A stretch of 64,000 bases of DNA from Dipteris shenzhenensis (lineage: Eukaryota; Polypodiophyta; Polypodiopsida; Gleicheniales), in NCBI GenBank assembly GCA_047967505.1, contig CM106541.1; one strand, written 5' to 3'. Positions 23,561 through 32,630 of the stretch are shown here, in pieces. Position 1 is the stretch's first letter. Each line of letters opens with the position of its first letter. The position numbers and the translations under genes were made by a program. The notes under the pieces were generated by a model. That model did not search any database and had not been told where the DNA came from. It worked only from the letters and a program-made list of their open reading frames with translations.

Positions 23561-25750
23561 CGTTTTGTCGTTAATATTTATCAGTAGCACATATGAAAGG
23601 CATCTTGAAATAGATATGTAAACACCATTGTGTTTGGATGGATTGAACATAAATGGCACATGATTTCGGTATGTCATTGTGCTTGCTAGTGCTTCTTACA
23701 AGTTGTAGACACCACTCCACTGAGTTAGTGGATCTATTTTTGCCTTAAGGTTAACATATTGGGCCAGTTAGGGAAGAAAATCTTGCAATTTGATAGAAAA
23801 TAAAAATATGCCTTCCGTGCACTAAGTTATCAGCCTATATTTGTGAGAACATGTATCTGCATCTGGTTTTGTGATATTTATCACCCTGCATTCGATTATC
23901 CTTGTATGGTGAATCGTTTGTCCTAAGTTCAACAAGCCACCTTCACCCTAAGATGCAGCGGTGCTTGCAATACATATGGGCCCCTGCTTGCTTGCACCCA
24001 ATCCCAATCGCCTCGTCCCCACACACATTCCCATCACAGCATCGCCCACACATGGAAATGTGTTAGCTTGTCTAATCAGTCTTTTTTCCACATGCTTGAC
24101 CTTTATTTTAAATCATTGCTATCATGATAGCTACGCGGATCATTTTCATTGCTCGTACACCCATGTTGAGCTTTGTAGCATCAATAATGTTTTATGGTCT
24201 CTTCACTCAGTCTTTGCCCACAAAAGCATGTGCTTCTGAACCATTGATGGGCCACCTCTTGCTGATCCATCGTCGTCAAAATACATTTGTATAGGGAAAT
24301 TTCTATTTCAGAATGGTTGCAGGTCGACAACCCAAGAACATGATGAAGGATAATGAAGAGTTTATTTTCTAGCATTGCAGTAGATTTTACTTGCAACTGC
24401 AAGTGCTCCCTCTACCCTCCAAGTAACCTGTGCATTTTAACACTCCATATAACCAAACCGTATTGTACCATCGAAGCTCTTAGTGTGTCGTCCATCCCAT
24501 CACTCAGTACAACCATGATCAAGTATTCATGAAAGGAAATATCCAAAAGCACACACCAAATCGGATTAAACGACGCAGGAAAAATAGAAGTAAAATTGGA
24601 TCTAGTAGAGCACATGATATGTAGAGAAGAGTAAAGGCACGCATGCTTTGAAATGTCTCCTTCCAAGCAGACGATTCCCCTCCCTCAAGCCATAGTTCAA
24701 CTTTGAAGTCTCACTGTCCCATAGCCGTTTTGCTCCTCCATTGAAATTACAAAAGCGAATCCACCTATCAGAAAAAACGACCAAGTTATAACAACAAGTA
24801 GAGATAGCACATGTTAGACAAATGCCTAAACAAGCAAGTAAAAGATACCAAACCAACACCTCTGACAGACAAAACCAATAGTAGTAAGACAATGGGAAGC
24901 ACAGTAAACAAAACTACAGCATACCTGATGGAGAAATAAGACAACCGATCATGCCCAAACACTGAGTAGGCCTCCTCAACAAGCAAGTGTGATCACCAAC
25001 ACCGCACTACCTTGTCAAATTTCACTACTTGTACAGAAATAAGAGCCAGAGAATGGCTACAACACACCAACTCACTAGCCTAAGAACACTTTAAAGCTTG
25101 GCTAGCAAATGAAGCCAAAGAAGAAAGAAAGCAGAATGCAAACTTAGATTTCAATATGTTGCATTCATTTGTGAAGAGCTTTTGATTGTGCCATTTGTTC
25201 TTATGTTTACATCTCCCACCAACGTTTAGATCTCCCATATTATCATTGTAGGGGACCCACTCGTCTTGCAGCACAATGCGATTTTTGCCTGGGATCCTGG
25301 CATGTGGTGAAGGATGTACAAAACGAAATGGACGAATAGTCTTAAATTTGGGTAGAGGAGCATATCTCTCTTGCCTTGTCAACCCAGTGGTCAAGGCTCT
25401 TAAGTGTGACAAAGTCGTCTTAACCGCCTATGCGCGCGATGATTCAAAATTTAGTGGGCATGGCCCATTTGACAAGCATGCGTGATCATCTTCTTCGCTT
25501 TCGCACATGTAATAATTCAAATTTTGGTGGGTGACCCATAGCCATGAGGCAAGCACGTGCAATTGCCTTCTCTACTCTAGTCCCTGTGTAGAGTTAAATA
25601 GCCTCATGGTAGCCACACATTCATTCTCCGCTCCTCCCACTTGCCAATAAACTTGTGATTTATTTGTTTTTTTTAAACTTATTTTTGGGAGCTTTCTATA
25701 GGTGACACATGTAGAAAGATTGCGTCCAGCATACATGCTTGACTATTTCT
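23561..25750. other. Region without recognised gene
   Basis: Short open frames on both strands (for example 24602-24892 and 25080-25412, both minus) have no domain I recognise. Confidence 0.4.
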
Positions 25751-25761
25751 ACATGTGCGGC

Positions 25762-25792
<31 letters not shown>

Positions 25793-25820
25793 CTTGCGCA
25801 TGCATGCACGCGCACGCGTG

Positions 25821-25874
<54 letters not shown>
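25762..25874. repeat. Compound GT / GC / GA microsatellite
   Basis: (GT)12 at about 25762-25785, a GCGCGC / GCATGCATGCACGCGCAC block to about 25820, a second GT run, then (GA)n at 25836-25874. It is about 74 bp of almost strict purine-pyrimidine alternation followed by a purine tract. Confidence 0.95.
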
Positions 25875-25877
<3 letters not shown>

Positions 25878-26439
25878 ATTAAAGTCTGCTAAAGACTAAT
25901 GGGTCTATGATACTGATAGAAAACATAATACAATGAGGAAAAGGGAAAAGACACTAAGCAAGCATCCTAACCCATGCCAGACATAACTATGTAGACATAG
26001 TCAATGATATCATCATACATGTCACTATAGTCATAGACATCCCTAGCATCATCCCCATAGTAGATGCATTCAATACAATACAATACAGTGTAGCATACAC
26101 AAGGTATGAAAACTTGAAGGTACATGCAATGTCAGACTAGGCAGTGTAGGGAAGAAGCCTGTAATAGATCGTTATTTGCTATATGGATGAGTAGTCAGTT
26201 GTACCCTCCTGGCAGTTACTCTACACTTGAGGAGCACCACAATGACCCCTGTTAGCCGTATCCCAAGTTTGAAAATAGAAGAAATGTCAGTGAGTGTCAT
26301 CTATGCGTCTGTCCTCTGTCGAGTATGCCGCATCTCGACCTTGGGGTCTTTGCCTCTCCTCCTATCTGTGGTCAAGGGGGCAACATGCTTGACTAGAAGA
26401 ACTTTGTGATCATACTCTGGGATGGAACAGGCAAGGCCT

Positions 26440-26690
26440 CCTGCTCCTATCTTCATGATCTGATGAAACACTCTCTATGTCAGACTACCTCGTGAATGAA
26501 AGAAGCTAAGCACCTCTAATCTCGGTGTGAGAGGAGTTCAGAAAGGCCCTTGAATCCGTCTCTGAAAAGCCAATGGTATCGTCCACGGATCTCGTAGTAG
26601 ATTGGGCAATGGAAGGCACAGTGCTCCTCTAATTCCACCTCATGTCGCTTATATAATGTGCAGATACAGCTCTCTCTGGGGAACCCATCT
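26440..26690 (-). pseudogene. LINE ORF2 C-terminal zinc-knuckle remnant
   Basis: Minus strand reads CICTLYKRHEVELEEHCAFH, then CPIYYEIRGRYHWLF, matching the CxxC...H...C end of plant LINE ORF2 proteins. The frame stops shortly after. About 25875-26440 may be its 3' side, with no gene. Confidence 0.65.
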
Positions 26691-26939
26691 GCTCATCTGC
26701 TCTCCATACATAGTCAGTGCACTAACACATGGCGCGTGCATCCTCTCACTCCCAAGAGGATCAGCTAGGGTACACCCTAGCAATTTTCCCATCATCCTTG
26801 GAGAGCATGGCCATCACTCCTCATCTACCACTCCTGTAACCTGTTGCCACTAAGGTTGCTGCTCCTCTTGCTCACCTCACCATTGTAAAGGAGGAGGCCA
26901 AGGTTTCCCAAGCACCCACACAGCAAGCAAGCCTCCTCT

Positions 26940-27161
26940 TTGCCATTGGCTAACATACATTCTTCTCACCCTACACCCCCTCCCTCCCCGCACCCCCCTT
27001 GCTCTCCTCCCCCCCTCCTCCTCCCACCCCTCCTATTGTTATCACCCTAGTCACCCATACCCCCTCCCCCCTTTGCCCCTGCCCCCCTTCCACAATAGGT
27101 TCACCCCTTTCTCCCATGCTTCCTCAAGACCTATCCTTGACCCCTTGCCCTCGAGCAAGGG
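26940..27161 (+). other. C-rich tract at the left flank of the gypsy element
   Basis: Strongly C/T-rich, with an open Pro-rich frame from 26999. The same C-rich character resumes right of the gypsy element (44464-44540), followed by a LINE endonuclease start at 44752. It may be the interrupted 5' part of that LINE. Confidence 0.4.
27157..27161. repeat. Target site duplication, left (AAGGG)
   Basis: AAGGG directly before the 5' LTR, repeated at 44464-44468 directly after the 3' LTR. Confidence 0.9.
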
Positions 27162-28267
27162 TGTTGTACTCAAAGTTTATGGCGACCCACCAAGAGTCAC
27201 ACTTGGGTCACGTCATGGTCACCTCAGCAACATGCCAAGTTGTTAGACCTTGGTCATACCTAGTCGCAGCGTGTTCACATGTGTTCACATCTTGGACTTG
27301 ACATGGACATGACTTGGACATGACATGACTTGACATGGACATGACTTGGACATGACATGACTTGACATGGACTTGACATGGACATGACGGAAGCAATACA
27401 TGACTGAAGAGTGCCAAACCTCAACCTCGACTCACCATGGTCAAAGTCAATCATAGGGAAGTATTGGCGCAATGGTATGCGGGATACACCTGTTGGTGCA
27501 CATGGAAAGCAGTCCATCAGTTAAGAGGCATAGGTGGTGCACCAACCCTCTCAACCAACTAGTGTCAGGAGCGCAGGAGAACACATGGAGCACGGGATTC
27601 ATTGACCTAGGACAGGCTGGAGTGTTGCGGAAGCCATCAAGGACAGAGCGGCCCACAAACGGTGGAATGGCTAAGGATGGCTAAGGGTGCAAGAAGGCAA
27701 CCAATAGGAAGAAGGTGGGGGGATTGGTAGCGGGGGGGGGTGGAGCAGAGGAGGAGAAGGTGAAGAGGGGGAAAGGGGAAAGGGGAGGGACATTCTGGCA
27801 GGGACGGGAGGCAGGAGTGAAGGAGTGAGAGGCTAGAGTCAAGAGCTCGCCTCGTGTATATCTTCAGGGAGTGTATCAGTCATCTTGCTCTCGAATGAGT
27901 TATGCTACTTCCCATCTCTGCTCGCTACTCTAAAATCTCTTTTCGTTGTGTTCTCCTCCCCTCCTCTCCCTTCACTTGGTACAACGGATCTGTGTCATGT
28001 GGTTGAAGTTCCTTGCTGTTCATGTCGAGGGATGGCTTTCATGATGTTGTTCCGCTTTGGTCTTCTTCTTGCTCACATCACTTCAGCACTTGTACCGCTT
28101 GCACATAGTTGACACCATCTACCACTTGCACATAGTTGACACCATCGACAGCACTCACCTACGTACCAACAGTGACACTTATGGCACGTCTTACTCGCTT
28201 CTCGCACCAGTGGCCCTAGGCCTCCGGTAATACTTCCGAAAGTGTTAAGAAACCCCCCCCTCAGACA
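27162..28267 (+). repeat. 5' LTR
   Basis: 1106 bp, the same length as the 3' LTR. It contains a GACTTGACATGGACAT-type short tandem repeat (about 27290-27385), an A/G-rich stretch (about 27710-27800), a duplicated 28-bp unit 'ttgcacatagttgacaccat' (about 28090-28145) and a TATA-like 'gtgtatatc' at 27855. Confidence 0.95.
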
Positions 28268-28272
28268 GGTTA

Positions 28273-28290
28273 TGGCGATCACGGTGGGAC
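28273..28290 (+). other. Primer binding site, tRNA-Arg-like
   Basis: Five bases after the LTR end comes TGGCGATCACGGTGGGAC. The TGG start is the complement of a tRNA CCA end, and the rest resembles the complement of a plant tRNA-Arg (UCG) acceptor/T-arm with about two changes. Tat/Ogre-type elements are known to prime with tRNA-Arg. The match was made from memory. Confidence 0.55.
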
Positions 28291-28349
28291 ACTGCTGGTG
28301 TTGAGTAGCACGAGTGAAGTGGTGATCTAGGGTCCTAGAGAGAGGTCTT

Positions 28350-31300
28350 ATGCCGAGTAGTTCTGAAACACTTGAAGGAGCTAGTGAGAGAACTAGGAGG
28401 TACTTGAGGAGAGTGGAGAAAAGACTTCCGGCAGACCAAACTAGGTACAAGAAGCATTACGTGCGACGAAAGTTTGCGAAGTCCTCAACTCGAGCACAAA
28501 GTGAGCCCATTGGAGCAGTAGCCAGAGCAAGTAACTTCATCGACACTCTCATTGACTTGGACCAACAAGAACCCTGGTGGTCAGATCCGGACTCCGGAGA
28601 AGAAGAAGTGCAAAGCGGAGAACAGGTGAAAGAAGAGGGTACTAAGGACGAGGACTCCTCAGGGACTCATCAAGGTCAAGGCAGCCCCTCTCCTCCTCCT
28701 GCAACGATGTCTTCATCAAGCACCTCTTCTACTGGAGTGGTGACTCCATCTGCTCCCACCTCAACCTCTTGTGGACAAGCTGCTACCTCATCTGTTACGC
28801 ATAGCTCCGGGCTCCTAGCTAATCCCTCTTCTATATCTATTCCATTGGGGGGTACTTTTGCTCCGGCCATGCCTTTACCTGCCATGATGGTTTCATCTCC
28901 CTTTCCATCCACACCGGTGTTGCCTTTTCCATCACCTTCTTCCTTCCCTTCTGCTTACTCATCCATGACTTCAACTCCGTCCCTCTCTTTCCCAAATGCT
29001 CTCCCATCCTCTTTCACCCCCACATCTTCCATGTTCTCACCCTTTCCCTCTGCAACACCGAGACCCCCCACTTACGCCCTACCATCTGGGTACACTTCCT
29101 CTATGACTACATCAGTAGTGACTTCTCCATTGTGGTCCTCCACAGGAGGGGTTGTCGGGGTGGTCTCCTCCTCGGGAGCACCAACACTCATTACAGCCCC
29201 ATCGGGACTCCCTCCAACTCTTGCATCCTCTCCAACCTCTCGGGTGGGGATGGCCCCCTCTCCAACCTCTCGGGTGGGGACGGCCGTTCTCAGTCCTCCA
29301 GACAGAGCGAGACTTCTCGAGCTACTCAACAAGGTCCACGTGAAGACTCAAAAGTTCAAAGGCCACCTCCATGAAGATGCGGAAGCTCATGTGAGGAAGT
29401 TCCTCACAGCATGTAGAGCTAAAGGTGTGGAGAATGAGCATGCGTTCCTTCACATCTTTCCCTCGTCATTGGAGGATGCTGCGGATGTATGGTACAGTCA
29501 ATTTCCTCCGGACCACTTCCAGACGTGGACAGACCTAAGGGAGGAATTCTTACGCACTTTCAAGTTGGAAAAATTCGAACACATGATTGTCCAAGAGTTA
29601 TCCACTGACACCATGAAGCCTGGAGAGAGCATCTCTGAGATGTACACAAGGATGAGGGTCTTGGCGGCAAAGATGTCGGTGCCACCCAATGACGCCGTCA
29701 TGAAGGGGTGGTTTTTGAAGGCTTTACCCTCCACTATTGCTATAAGGCTGGTTGACAAACTTCCTGAGCATGCCTCACTACAAGAATTTCTGAGGGAAGC
29801 GGTGAAGATGGAACGGTCCCAGTTAAGTTTCGCCTCAACACCCGCTCAGACCGCCCAACTTCCGAGAGAAGAGGGCTCACAGGCATGGCAGCAACTCAAG
29901 AAGGAATTAGAAGAAATCAAAGAAGGTCTGAAAGACAGAACAAAAGTGGATGGACCGTCACCCTTTGAAGCTCAGATAAGAAGTGGTCTCTGGTGCACGG
30001 ACTGCAAGGGTTCTGGCCATGGCTACTGGGAATGTCCATCGAAGCGTAAGGTACCCACCCCAACCTCCTTTTGCACATTTTGTGAAATTCACGGACATGA
30101 TGCCTCCGAGTGCAGGTATCTTAAGGGGTTGAGGAAGCTTCTGCCGGAGTATCCAATTGGGGAGCCACTGGTGGCTACAATCAACAAAGCTGCACCGACC
30201 ACTTCAGGGCCAGTACCCCTAGCTTCAGCCCCTGTGAAGGCACCTGAACCACCCACCCACCCTATCATTCCACCTCCACTACTTCCTAATCCTCCTAATC
30301 CTCCTTTGCTCCAAGCTCCTACTCCTAGTGAATTTGGGGCTCCATACTTCTACCCTCCGCCCTACTATGCACAGTATCAACCACCTATGTCAGGGGGTGG
30401 ATATGGATCCCCTTATGTTCGCGGTCGACGGGGTGGGTTCCGAGGTGGACGTGGAGGCAGAGGTACCAACTTTCGCAGGCCCATCATGTGCTATAGATGT
30501 GGCGAGTATGGCCACTACCAAGATGATTGTACACAACCATTTGGGGGACCCTCTTGTACACAGTGCAACACAAATGACCACTACACCAGAGATTGTCCCA
30601 ATGGCAGAAGGGAATTAACATCGCAAGTCAACATGGTTGATGTAGTAGTGGCGGGGGAGGGTGACAAACCCCATTTGATTGGTGCAGTGTTGGGAGCTGT
30701 GACTAGGTCACAAATGAAGGGTGACAGTAGTAAGGATGATTCAAAATCAATATCGGAGGCCTCATCACCAACTAACAGCAGCTCAGTCACTAGAAGAGCA
30801 TCCCCACCTCCTTCCTCCAAGGTGGACAGTGGGCACAAGACTACATCGCCCTTGTCCTCTCCTGTAACTGGATTAGAAAGGACCCGAGGGGCCCCACAGC
30901 CATCAAGTCCTATCAATAGCTCTAAAACTACCTCAGCTCCAAGTGAGCAATCTATGCCTTCAAGGTATCAGGAGGTGATCAGGAGTGTCACCAAAGATCT
31001 TCAATTTAGTTCTGAAGATGAAGGAGTCACACCTCAGTTTCCTTCCCGCAAGTCCAAAATAGTGAGGTTTGCAACAGAAGTGACAACTTCAGGGCAAAAA
31101 CGTGAAGAGTCGCAGGCAGGCCCATCCACCTTCCACTCAGGAAGCACAATGAAGCAAGAGAAGGAAAAAGGGGTGAAGCCTAGTAATGCCAAAGAAAAGG
31201 GGAAATGGGTGATGGGAGAGTCACCACAGGAAATATTGACTGAGAATCCAGAGGCACCTCCTCTCCCTCGCGTAAGCTTCGACCCTCGGCCAGAAGCTCG

Positions 31301-32630
31301 GCGGATGAAGGCACAAAAGATTGCTGCTACTGTCCAGCCCTATTCTTTGATGGATGACTTGATGGATTTTAGGCCCAACATCACCTTACGACAACTCTGT
31401 CAATTGTCTCCACATATCAAGCATCAGACTATTGCATTTGTGAATCGCATGCCAGGAGGGCGCCAAAGGGGATCTGTTCAGGGCGGACCCACACCAGAGA
31501 CAGTAACAGTTCAAGATGGAGTAACACTAGACAATTGCTCAGCCTATGCTGCCCTCACATGTGAACAAAGTCCCAAGCTCGCAGTGGAGATCAATGGGGT
31601 GGAGCTGAAAGATGTTTTCTTGGATGGTGGGGCAGCAGTAAACATCATGCCGAGAGGTACTCTTCAACAACTGGGTTTGAAATTGACAACTGACGTACAT
31701 TTCCAAGTACGCATGGCGGATCAACGCAAGGTGAAGCCTATGGGGGCTGTAAAAGGTGTTCACATGAAGATTGGGGGAGTTACATTCCTGTCCAATTTTG
31801 TTGTACTTAATATGACAGAGGGTGAGCAGACTTATCCTCTACTTCTTGGAAGACCATGGTTACGCTCAGCAAAGGCTATTCAAGATTGGTCAAGTGATGA
31901 AGTTCGACTACCTTTGGGATCCACATCCTTAGAAATAGACATGGTTAGTGGAAGGGCCCGCCACCGACCTGTGGAACTTGGGGAAGAGGATTTCGAAGAA
32001 GAAGAAGGGGTGGAAGAGGAGCGATGGGCACTTGGGGATTGGCCCCTACAGGAAGAAGAGTTGGCCTATGAGGAGGACTCACCCTTCCAAGGTGAAACCG
32101 ATGTAACAGCGGCACGAGATGTTGGTGAGAGCTTGACGTACTTGTTGGAACATGCTAGACCAGATGAGGAAGAAGCTGTCATCTTGGATTGGATGGGGGC
32201 CCTGGGATCCTTAGCCATCAACATGGTGGAGTTGTGTCCAGAAGAGGATCCTGAAGCCCATTTTGGTACTTCACGGAATGAGCAAGAGGTGAGCCAGGAA
32301 GCCTCTTCCCCACCTGGTTTGGCTGATCTCATGTATGAACGGATGCCTTTTGGCCTTCTTAATAATCCCCACATGTATCAGCGAATGATGTCCGCAAGTA
32401 CCAGACCAAGTGGTAAGGAGGCCACCAGGGTGACTCAAGACAAGACCATGAAGCAGCAATGGAAGCAATGGATGCACACGACATGGATGCCTCACACCAA
32501 GAAAATGACCATGGGATCACAACAGAGGAGGAAGAGGATCCTATGCAAGAAGATGATGAGCGAGCGGAGCATAACGATGGACCTGAAGAGAACACTTATG
32601 AATCTATGGAAGAAGACGATGACCACATAG
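28350..32630 (+). CDS. Gag-protease polyprotein of the gypsy element
   Basis: A 1426-codon frame beginning 83 nt after the LTR. Residues 1-40 are basic; about 90-320 are Ser/Pro/Thr-rich. About 330-495 is a retrotransposon gag domain (AEAHVRKFL, VWYSQFPPDHFQTW, LREEFLRTFK). Four CX2CX4HX4C zinc knuckles start at residues 549, 575, 714 and 736; an RGG-rich patch precedes the third. The protease active site is LDGGAAVNIMP with Asp1092, and LLGRPWLRSA follows as the usual flap/end motif. An acidic linker follows. The last 70 codons are basic and probably out of frame: the RT frame (open from 32417) takes over by a -1 change. Near residue 1328 a stray RT-like motif occurs. Gag packages the RNA; protease cleaves the polyprotein. 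Confidence 0.9.
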   Translation: MPSSSETLEGASERTRRYLRRVEKRLPADQTRYKKHYVRRKFAKSSTRAQSEPIGAVARASNFIDTLIDLDQQEPWWSDPDSGEEEVQSGEQVKEEGTKDEDSSGTHQGQGSPSPPPATMSSSSTSSTGVVTPSAPTSTSCGQAATSSVTHSSGLLANPSSISIPLGGTFAPAMPLPAMMVSSPFPSTPVLPFPSPSSFPSAYSSMTSTPSLSFPNALPSSFTPTSSMFSPFPSATPRPPTYALPSGYTSSMTTSVVTSPLWSSTGGVVGVVSSSGAPTLITAPSGLPPTLASSPTSRVGMAPSPTSRVGTAVLSPPDRARLLELLNKVHVKTQKFKGHLHEDAEAHVRKFLTACRAKGVENEHAFLHIFPSSLEDAADVWYSQFPPDHFQTWTDLREEFLRTFKLEKFEHMIVQELSTDTMKPGESISEMYTRMRVLAAKMSVPPNDAVMKGWFLKALPSTIAIRLVDKLPEHASLQEFLREAVKMERSQLSFASTPAQTAQLPREEGSQAWQQLKKELEEIKEGLKDRTKVDGPSPFEAQIRSGLWCTDCKGSGHGYWECPSKRKVPTPTSFCTFCEIHGHDASECRYLKGLRKLLPEYPIGEPLVATINKAAPTTSGPVPLASAPVKAPEPPTHPIIPPPLLPNPPNPPLLQAPTPSEFGAPYFYPPPYYAQYQPPMSGGGYGSPYVRGRRGGFRGGRGGRGTNFRRPIMCYRCGEYGHYQDDCTQPFGGPSCTQCNTNDHYTRDCPNGRRELTSQVNMVDVVVAGEGDKPHLIGAVLGAVTRSQMKGDSSKDDSKSISEASSPTNSSSVTRRASPPPSSKVDSGHKTTSPLSSPVTGLERTRGAPQPSSPINSSKTTSAPSEQSMPSRYQEVIRSVTKDLQFSSEDEGVTPQFPSRKSKIVRFATEVTTSGQKREESQAGPSTFHSGSTMKQEKEKGVKPSNAKEKGKWVMGESPQEILTENPEAPPLPRVSFDPRPEARRMKAQKIAATVQPYSLMDDLMDFRPNITLRQLCQLSPHIKHQTIAFVNRMPGGRQRGSVQGGPTPETVTVQDGVTLDNCSAYAALTCEQSPKLAVEINGVELKDVFLDGGAAVNIMPRGTLQQLGLKLTTDVHFQVRMADQRKVKPMGAVKGVHMKIGGVTFLSNFVVLNMTEGEQTYPLLLGRPWLRSAKAIQDWSSDEVRLPLGSTSLEIDMVSGRARHRPVELGEEDFEEEEGVEEERWALGDWPLQEEELAYEEDSPFQGETDVTAARDVGESLTYLLEHARPDEEEAVILDWMGALGSLAINMVELCPEEDPEAHFGTSRNEQEVSQEASSPPGLADLMYERMPFGLLNNPHMYQRMMSASTRPSGKEATRVTQDKTMKQQWKQWMHTTWMPHTKKMTMGSQQRRKRILCKKMMSERSITMDLKRTLMNLWKKTMTT

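Noticed and set aside
27208-28112. Several 70-80-codon frames duplicated at 43404-44308
   Set aside because: They are shadows within the two LTR copies.
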